Shown piece after piece: positions 58,578 to 64,000 of a stretch of 64,000 nt of DNA. How positions within the stretch are numbered: position 1 is the stretch's first letter; the number at the start of each line of letters is the position of its first letter. The notes under the pieces are model-generated. The model did no database searches. It was not told the DNA's origin and worked only from the letters and a program-made list of their open reading frames with translations. The DNA is from Oscillospiraceae bacterium (lineage in GTDB: Bacteria; Bacillota; Clostridia; Oscillospirales; Ruminococcaceae), in contig JAQVCU010000002.1 in the NCBI GenBank assembly GCA_028689635.1, positions 1-64,000 of the forward strand. Direction: 5' to 3'. A program made the position numbers and the translations under genes.

Positions 58578-59243
58578 TTGCACATCAGAAGAAAACCCTG
58601 GGCACGCCCGGAATTGGCGGCCTGCGATTTTTATATTTCAGACCCGACCGCCCGGCGCGGGGAATGGGCGGGCTGCTTTGCCCGCCGTGCCCCGCTGCAT
58701 CTGGAGCTCGGCTGCGGCAAAGGCGGCTTTTTATCGGAGCTGGCCCCGGAGCATCCGGAGATCAATTTTTTGGGCGTGGATATTAACAGCGACGTGCTGG
58801 GCCTTGCCAAGCGCAAGCTGGAAGCCGCCTACGCGGCCAGGGGCCTGACGGCGGATAACGTGCGCATCCTCTCCTGGGATATCGAACGCATTGGGCTGAT
58901 GCTGGCGCCGCAGGACAGGGTCGAGCGCATTTACATCAACTTCTGCAACCCCTGGCCTAAGCGGGCCCAGCACAAAAAGCGGCTGACCCATCCCCGGCAG
59001 CTGCGCTCCTACGCCGCATTTCTGGCCCCGGGCGGGGAGATCCGCTTTAAAACCGACGACGATGGCCTGTTTGAAGATTCCCTGGGCTATTTTGAGGAGA
59101 GCGGCTACCAGGTGGTTTGGATGACCCGGAATTTGGCGGCGTGCGCCCCCGCGGATAACATCGTCACCGAGCACGAGCGCATGTTCAGTGAAATGGGGAT
59201 CCCCATCAAAGCCTGTATCGCACGGCTGGAGGCCCGGCCGTGA
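58578..59243 (+). CDS. trmB: tRNA (guanine-N7-)-methyltransferase
   Basis: 221-aa SAM-dependent enzyme that methylates N7 of G46 in the tRNA variable loop. The SAM motif LHLELGCGKGGFLSELA, then FLGVDIN, the family hallmark INFCNPWPKRAQHKKRL, and FKTDDDGLFEDSL are all present. The start is TTG, with AGGAG 10 nt upstream. Its TGA overlaps the queG start (GTGA). Confidence 0.93.
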   Translation: MHIRRKPWARPELAACDFYISDPTARRGEWAGCFARRAPLHLELGCGKGGFLSELAPEHPEINFLGVDINSDVLGLAKRKLEAAYAARGLTADNVRILSWDIERIGLMLAPQDRVERIYINFCNPWPKRAQHKKRLTHPRQLRSYAAFLAPGGEIRFKTDDDGLFEDSLGYFEESGYQVVWMTRNLAACAPADNIVTEHERMFSEMGIPIKACIARLEARP

Positions 59244-60139
59244 CCGCGGCGGACAGGGTGGTCATGGCGGCGCTGGAAAAGGCTGGCATTCGCCGGGCCG
59301 GGGTGTGCCGATTTGCCGATGTCCTGCCCCTGATCCCCTGCCGGGCGGTTTCCCGCCTTCCAGCGGGGGCGGAGTCGGTCATCGTCTGCCTGTTGGGCTA
59401 CTGGGTGGGGCCGTCGCCCCGCAATGTGGCAAGCTACGCGGTGGTGGATGATTATCACCGCGTGGCGCGGGAACTGTTCGTCCCAGTGCTTCAGGCTCTG
59501 GAGAAGGACTTTCCCGGCCGGTCGTTCGCGTTTTTTACCGATAGCTCCCCGCTGCGGGAGGTGGAGGCCGCCCGGCTGGCGGGCCTTGGATTTGTGGGAA
59601 AAAACGGGCAGCTGATCTGCCGTGGCGCCGGCAGCCGCCATTTTATCTGCGAGATCGTCACCGACCTGCCCCTGACCCCGGGGACGCCGCAGCCGGATGG
59701 CTGTGGGGAGTGCAGACGCTGTCTGCGCGCCTGCCCCAACGGGGCCATCGGCCCGGAGGGCGTCATCGACCGGGAACGCTGCCGCTCTCACATCACCCAG
59801 AAAAAAGGGGAGCTGACCCCTTGGGAGCGGGAAAACATCCGCCTGGGCGGCCTTGCGTGGGGCTGCGATATCTGCACCGACGCCTGTCCCTACAACCGGG
59901 AGGCGCCTCTGACCGATATCCCCCGGTTTTATGAGGAGACGACGGGGATACTATCAGAAGAGAACTGCGAGGAAATGGTTTCCAGAAAGGCCTTTGGCTG
60001 GCGCGGCGTCCAGGTGCTGCGGCGCAACCTCGCCATTTTGGCGCAGGGGGGCCTTGCTTCAAATAACACAGCGGCCGCAGACCCGGCCGACAGGAGGGAA
60101 ACAGATGAAAGCGGAAATTTTACCGAAGGAACGGTATGA
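59240..60139 (+). CDS. queG: epoxyqueuosine reductase QueG
   Basis: 299-aa cobalamin- and Fe-S-dependent enzyme doing the last step of queuosine synthesis in tRNA. N-terminal DUF1730 domain; Asp101 (TDSSPLREVEAARLAGLGF) is placed as the general acid. The two 4Fe-4S motifs are CGECRRCLRACP (155-165) and CDICTDACP (209-216), with C181 between. The GTG start overlaps trmB by 4 nt. Its 3' end overlaps the start of femX by 35 nt. Confidence 0.92.
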   Translation: MTAADRVVMAALEKAGIRRAGVCRFADVLPLIPCRAVSRLPAGAESVIVCLLGYWVGPSPRNVASYAVVDDYHRVARELFVPVLQALEKDFPGRSFAFFTDSSPLREVEAARLAGLGFVGKNGQLICRGAGSRHFICEIVTDLPLTPGTPQPDGCGECRRCLRACPNGAIGPEGVIDRERCRSHITQKKGELTPWERENIRLGGLAWGCDICTDACPYNREAPLTDIPRFYEETTGILSEENCEEMVSRKAFGWRGVQVLRRNLAILAQGGLASNNTAAADPADRRETDESGNFTEGTV

Positions 60140-61250
60140 AGAATACGAAGCCTTTGTCCAAAGCCATCCGGCGGGCGGGTTTACCCAATCCGTCCATTGG
60201 GCGGGGGTGAAAAACAACTGGGATTTTGCCGTGGTGGCCGTGCGCGATGACAAGGGGGATATCCTGGGCGGCGCGTCGGTGCTGATCCAGAAGATCCCTT
60301 TTATCGGGACGTCCTTTCTTTACGCGCCCCGGGGCCCCGTGTGCGACCTGCACGACCGGGCGGTGATGGAAGAGCTCAAACGCGGAGTGGACCTGCTGGC
60401 GAAGGAGCGCCGGGCCCATGTGTTCAAAATGGATCCGGATATTTTGATGTCGGACAAGGATTTTATCTCCCTGACCCAGCAAATGGGGTTTACCCAGATC
60501 GCGGGGAGCCTGGGGTTTGAGACGATCCAGGCGAGGTTCAATTACCGGCTGTACCTACAGGGAAGAAGCGAGGAAGAGCTTTTTGCAAATCTCACCCAAA
60601 AGACCCGATACAACGTCCGGGTGGCCCTCAAGCGCGGGGTGGAGATCCGGGTGGCGGGGCCGGAGGAGCTGGACGAGTTTGTCCGCATCATGCGGGTGAC
60701 CGGGGAACGGGACGGTTTCAATGTGCGCCCTAAGGCATATTTTGAGCGCTTTTTGTCCGCGCTGGGAGAACATGCCCGCCTGTATATGGGCTATTACGAA
60801 GGCAAGGCGGTCTGCGGCGCCATCACCACCAATTACGCGGGGAAGACCTGCTATGTCTACGGCGCTTCCGACAACGCCTACCGCAATGTGATGCCCAATT
60901 ATCTCATCCAGTGGGAAATGATCCGCTGGGCGGTGGAGACGGGCTGCACGGTGTACGATTTCCAGGGCGTCTCCGGGAACATCACCGACGAGGAAGACCA
61001 CCTTTACGGGCTGTACCGATTTAAAAAGGGCTTCAACGGGCAGCTGGACGAGCTGGCCGGGGAATTTGATTTTGTCTACCGGCCTTTTGCCGCCCAGTTT
61101 GTGGATACGGCCATCGACGCCAAGGAAAAGCTGGCGGCCTGGAAACGCCGCCGCGCCCTGAAAAAAGCGGCCGCGGAAGAGCGGGCGCAGAAAAAGGCGG
61201 AGCCCGCAGCCAAGGCGGAGGAGCCGCAGGAACCAAAACCAGAAGCATAA
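60105..61250 (+). CDS. FemAB-family peptidoglycan bridge transferase (FemX-like)
   Basis: 381-aa aminoacyl-tRNA-dependent transferase adding an amino acid to the lipid II stem lysine. Double GNAT-like fold with FTQSVHWAGVKNNW, YAPRGPVCD, QTRYNVRVALKRG-type TRYN motif and LYGLYRFKKGFNGQ at the end. A C-terminal Lys/Glu/Ala-rich tail follows. The ATG at 60105 is 5 nt after GGAGGGAA, inside queG, so translation is coupled. Which amino acid is added is unknown. Confidence 0.88.
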   Translation: MKAEILPKERYEEYEAFVQSHPAGGFTQSVHWAGVKNNWDFAVVAVRDDKGDILGGASVLIQKIPFIGTSFLYAPRGPVCDLHDRAVMEELKRGVDLLAKERRAHVFKMDPDILMSDKDFISLTQQMGFTQIAGSLGFETIQARFNYRLYLQGRSEEELFANLTQKTRYNVRVALKRGVEIRVAGPEELDEFVRIMRVTGERDGFNVRPKAYFERFLSALGEHARLYMGYYEGKAVCGAITTNYAGKTCYVYGASDNAYRNVMPNYLIQWEMIRWAVETGCTVYDFQGVSGNITDEEDHLYGLYRFKKGFNGQLDELAGEFDFVYRPFAAQFVDTAIDAKEKLAAWKRRRALKKAAAEERAQKKAEPAAKAEEPQEPKPEA

Positions 61251-61254
61251 ACGC

Positions 61255-61291
61255 GCCCCGCGCCGGGCATTAGCCGGGGCGGGGCCTTTTT
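61255..61291 (+). terminator. intrinsic terminator after the femX-like gene
   Basis: GC-rich stem GCCCCGC/GCGGGGC (61255-61261 with 61279-61285) with further inner pairing, then five Ts. Confidence 0.8.
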
Positions 61292-61340
61292 CTGCCGGAC
61301 GGACGAAAGCCGCAGGAGATAGAAAAGGAGGAAACGCCAA

Positions 61341-62675
61341 ATGGATACGCCGCTTTTTCGCGCCGTAGAGGAATACCGGGCCAAGGGATACGCCCGCTTT
61401 CACATGCCGGGGCATAAGGGAGCCCCCCAGGGCTTCGGCCCGGAGCTGGATGCGATCTTTCCGGTGGATCTGACAGAGGTTGGCGGAGTGGACAGCCTCT
61501 ACCACGCCGATGGGCCCATTCTGGAGCTGGAGCGCCGCTGGGCGGCGCTTTACGGGGCGGCGGCCTCGGTGCTTTCGGCGGGGGGATCTACACTTTGCAT
61601 CCAGACCATGCTGGCCCTGGCCTGCCGCCCGGGGGATACGGTCATCGCCGGGAGAGGGGTGCACACCAGTGCCGTCAACGCCATGGGGCTGCTGGGCCTG
61701 ACGCCGGTGTGGCTCTGGCCGGACGGTTCCGCCGGGGCCGGGATGGGTGGGCGCATCCGCCCGCAGGATGTGGAGGCGGCCCTGAAGGCCTATCCGCAGG
61801 CCTCGGCGGTCTATCTGACCAGCCCGGACTACTTCGGCGCCATGAGCGACGGCGCCGCCATTGCGGAGATCACCCATCGGTACGGCAGGCGGCTTTTGGT
61901 GGATAACGCCCACGGAGCCCATCTTAAATGGATGGGAAAGGGGCTGCACCCCATGAAGTTTGGGGCGGATCTTTGCTGTGATTCCCTGCATAAGACCCTG
62001 CCGGTGATGACCGGCGGGGCTATGCTGCAGGTGGGGGACCCGGCCCTGGCCGGGGACGCCAAAGGCCGGATGTCCTTTTTCGGCTCCACCAGCCCCAGTT
62101 ATCCGGTGATGCTCTCCATAGACCGCTGCCTGGGCCTTTTGGAAAATGGGTACGGGGAGCGCCTGCGCCAGGTGGCGGTACCGTGCGGAGAGGTGGAGGC
62201 CCTGGCGCGGCGCAGGGGCTTTGCCTGTGTGCTCGGCCCCCGGGATCCCAGTAAGATCGTCCTCAATGTGGGCCAGAGCGGCCTGAATGCGGAGGAATAC
62301 TGCGACAGGCTCCGCCGCTTTGGCATAGAGCCGGAATACGCTGACGCGAGCTGGGCCGTGCTGATGGCGGGCCCGGACAACGGGCCGGAAGACTATCGCC
62401 GGGTGGAGCGGTTTTTGGAGGGGCTATCCCCGGTCTGCGCCGAAAAGACCCAGTCCCCGGTGCCCCGCCCCGCCGTCGCCATGCCTTTGCGGGAGGCGAT
62501 GCTGGGGGATTGGCGCGCCGTTATGGTGGAGGAGAGCTGCGGCTGTACCGCTGCGGGGATGGTATGCCCCTGCCCGCCCGGGATCCCGGTGGTGATGCCG
62601 GGGGAGGTGATCGACGGGGCAATGATGAATCTATTAAAAAAGAGTGGCTTTTTTACGATAAAAGTGGTAAAATAA
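61341..62675 (+). CDS. Orn/Lys/Arg decarboxylase-family PLP enzyme
   Basis: 444-aa short-type decarboxylase for arginine, lysine or ornithine. PLP-binding Lys in CCDSLHKTLPVMTGGAML, with the N-terminal FHMPGHKG motif. C-terminal domain intact (PCPPGIPVVMPGEV). Lacks the long wing domain, as in YaaO. Start fixed by AAAGGAGG. In Bacillus the order is yaaO-tmk-yaaQ-yaaR-holB; here the decarboxylase is followed directly by darA and holB, with no tmk. The substrate is not determined. Confidence 0.9.
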   Translation: MDTPLFRAVEEYRAKGYARFHMPGHKGAPQGFGPELDAIFPVDLTEVGGVDSLYHADGPILELERRWAALYGAAASVLSAGGSTLCIQTMLALACRPGDTVIAGRGVHTSAVNAMGLLGLTPVWLWPDGSAGAGMGGRIRPQDVEAALKAYPQASAVYLTSPDYFGAMSDGAAIAEITHRYGRRLLVDNAHGAHLKWMGKGLHPMKFGADLCCDSLHKTLPVMTGGAMLQVGDPALAGDAKGRMSFFGSTSPSYPVMLSIDRCLGLLENGYGERLRQVAVPCGEVEALARRRGFACVLGPRDPSKIVLNVGQSGLNAEEYCDRLRRFGIEPEYADASWAVLMAGPDNGPEDYRRVERFLEGLSPVCAEKTQSPVPRPAVAMPLREAMLGDWRAVMVEESCGCTAAGMVCPCPPGIPVVMPGEVIDGAMMNLLKKSGFFTIKVVK

Positions 62676-62746
62676 AACTGGAAACAAAGAAAGCGCGCCT
62701 GCCGCATCATGCGGGCGTCCGTATTTCTATAAAGGAGGATGATTTT

Positions 62747-63070
62747 ATGAAATTGATTCTTGCCATCGTCTCCAGCGACGACAGCTCCGTGGTCTCTGCG
62801 GCCCTTACCAAAGCCGGTTTTTCCGTCACCAAGCTGGCTACGACCGGCGGCTTTTTGATGAGCGGCAACACGACCTTCCTCATCGGAACCGAGGATGAAA
62901 AGGTGGAAGAAGTGATCGAAGTCATCGGCCGTCACAGCAAAAAACGCAAACAGATGGTGCCCTCCTCCGCCTCCTATGGCGTTGGCATGTACACCTCCTT
63001 CCCGGTGGAGGTTACCGTGGGCGGCGCCACGATTTTTGTCATGAACGTGGAACAGTTCAAAAAGCTCTGA
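62747..63070 (+). CDS. darA: cyclic-di-AMP receptor (PII-like DarA/PstA)
   Basis: 107-aa trimeric PII-like protein that binds cyclic-di-AMP. Family landmarks are MKLILAIVSSDDSSVVSAAL, ATTGGFLMSGNTTFLIG and GATIFVMNVEQFKKL. The ATG at 62747 follows AAAGGAGG; a 79-codon upstream extension overlapping the decarboxylase was rejected. Conserved neighbour of holB, 3 nt upstream. The function in the cell is still unclear for the family. Confidence 0.92.
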   Translation: MKLILAIVSSDDSSVVSAALTKAGFSVTKLATTGGFLMSGNTTFLIGTEDEKVEEVIEVIGRHSKKRKQMVPSSASYGVGMYTSFPVEVTVGGATIFVMNVEQFKKL

Positions 63071-63073
63071 TCT

Positions 63074-64000
63074 ATGAACAGCTTCCTGGATACTTTTTAC
63101 GGCAATCGAACAGCAAAAGAGGCGCTCGTCTTATACAAGCAAGACGGGCGCTTTCCGCATGCAATTTTACTGGAGGGGGAGCCCGGCTGCGGCCGGAAGA
63201 CCTTTGCGCGATATCTGGCCTGCGCCGTTGAGTGCGGCGAGGAGTCAGGCCCCTGTGGGCGCTGCCTGACCTGCCGGAAGATCCTCTCCGGCATCCACCC
63301 AGACGTCGTCCTCATCGACGGCGCGGGCTGCTCCCGGTCGTTTCACATCGATGAGATCCGTCGGCTGAAAAGCGGCGTTTACATCCGGCCCAACGAGGCG
63401 GAGAGAAAGATCTATATTTTAGCGGAGGCCCAGAACATGACGGTGCAGGCCCAAAACGCCCTGCTCAAGGTGTTGGAGGAGCCTCCCGCGGGGGTGATGT
63501 TCCTCCTCACCTGCGATAACCGCGCCCGCCTGCTGGATACGATCCTCTCCCGGGTGACGGTGATCCCCCTGGAGCCGCTGACGCCGGAGGAATGCCGGCG
63601 CGCTTTGGGGGAAAGATATCCTGGGGAGCCTGCGCAGCGGCTGGACTGGCTGTGCCGGGTGTTTGGCGGAAACCTGGGCCGGTGCGTCGCCGGGGTGGAG
63701 GACGAGAAGGTCCGCAGCCAGGCAGAGCGGACGGCGAGGCTGCTGGAAAAGATCTCCCGCGGGGACGATTACGGCCTTTTGACGGAGCTTTCCGCCCTGG
63801 AGGGCAGCCGGGGAGAGCTTGACAGCTGTCTGGAACAACTGCACCGGGCCTGCTCCGCCGCTTACGTAAGCGCCTGGCGGGGGGAGCGGGCGGGGGAGGA
63901 TAGTTTTTCCCTTGCACCGTTGCAGTGCAAAAAGATTCTTGCTATAATAGAAAAGGCGGCGGAATTTTCCCGGCAGAACATGGGCCTTTCGCTGCTGATC
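63074..64000 (+). CDS. holB: DNA polymerase III delta' subunit (partial at the window edge)
   Basis: At least 309 codons, open at the right edge. AAA+ clamp-loader subunit: P-loop-like GEPGCGRKTF (35-44), zinc-binding cysteines C50, C61, C64 and C67 (GPCGRCLTC), and the conserved QAQNALLKVLEEPP and SRV of the lid region. The delta' subunit, with tau and delta, loads the sliding clamp. The ATG is 3 nt after darA, so the two are co-translated. The start was placed by frame and position, as no other upstream ATG fits. Confidence 0.9.
   Translation, partial: MNSFLDTFYGNRTAKEALVLYKQDGRFPHAILLEGEPGCGRKTFARYLACAVECGEESGPCGRCLTCRKILSGIHPDVVLIDGAGCSRSFHIDEIRRLKSGVYIRPNEAERKIYILAEAQNMTVQAQNALLKVLEEPPAGVMFLLTCDNRARLLDTILSRVTVIPLEPLTPEECRRALGERYPGEPAQRLDWLCRVFGGNLGRCVAGVEDEKVRSQAERTARLLEKISRGDDYGLLTELSALEGSRGELDSCLEQLHRACSAAYVSAWRGERAGEDSFSLAPLQCKKILAIIEKAAEFSRQNMGLSLLI

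Noticed and set aside
1..64000. CRISPR arrays, tRNA or rRNA genes, insertion sequences, prophage
   Set aside because: No regularly spaced repeats, no tRNA-like cloverleaf in the gaps, no transposase or integrase frames, and no abrupt change in gene style were found by eye.

Overview
The window looks like chromosomal DNA of an anaerobic, GC-rich member of the Bacillota (Clostridia, probably Oscillospirales). This is inferred from Shine-Dalgarno-led starts with many GTG/TTG codons, a tandem glycine riboswitch, a B12-dependent ribonucleotide reductase with NrdR boxes, recA-recX-rimO-pgsA synteny, a decarboxylase-darA-holB cluster, NPxTG-anchored surface proteins and a ferredoxin-linked oxidoreductase. 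No phage, insertion sequence, CRISPR, rRNA or tRNA was found. Nearly all of the sequence is coding and the genes form short operons with clear intrinsic terminators.

Layout. 0.1-1.2 kb: a 2-oxoacid:ferredoxin oxidoreductase gamma-delta subunit. 1.4-5.9 kb: a glycine riboswitch with an amino acid:cation symporter, an ArsB/NhaD-type transporter and a diguanylate cyclase. 5.9-9.4 kb: a two-gene operon from a perfect consensus promoter, encoding a DUF134-NifX fusion and an 861-residue fusion of CoA-disulfide-reductase, rhodanese, sulfite-reductase-like and ferredoxin domains. 9.6-24.5 kb: a catabolic locus on the minus strand. It has a LacI regulator, an Opp/Dpp-type ABC importer, an MFS transporter, a Gfo/Idh/MocA dehydrogenase, three TIM-barrel isomerases (one interrupted by UGA at a Trp codon) and an M81/MlrC metallohydrolase. 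24.5-33.9 kb: a ten-gene Mrp/Mbh-type cation antiporter operon with four large antiporter-like subunits and no redox module. 34.0-34.85 kb: an HD-domain protein behind a leader containing a tiny ORF and a terminator.

35.0-38.5 kb: three paralogous secreted proteins with NPxTG anchors, each with its own terminator. 38.6-42.5 kb: a compact type IV pilus-like operon (PilC, small membrane proteins, a pseudopilin, PilT) that lacks PilB. 42.5-50.8 kb: manA, a CofE-family ligase divergent from a LysR-rlmA-ALDH-SDR operon across a shared symmetric -10, a YitT protein and a flavodoxin-like protein. 51.2-57.5 kb: housekeeping genes pgsA, rimO, recX, recA and nrdJ. 57.5-64 kb: a two-TM extracytoplasmic-domain protein, trmB-queG-femX, then a decarboxylase, the cyclic-di-AMP receptor darA, and holB running off the right edge.

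How the genes work together. The ABC/MFS/dehydrogenase/isomerase block probably imports and breaks down an unidentified sugar derivative under LacI control, with a repressor-type operator over one promoter. The Mrp-like complex probably exchanges Na+ and H+. The surface proteins and the pilus-like operon sit side by side and may act together at the cell envelope. The least familiar pieces are the NifX/CoA-disulfide-reductase-sulfite-reductase operon, the four-antiporter Mrp cluster, the surface-protein trio next to a PilB-less pilus operon, and several structured leaders of unknown class. Everything was read by eye from sequence; no database search was run.
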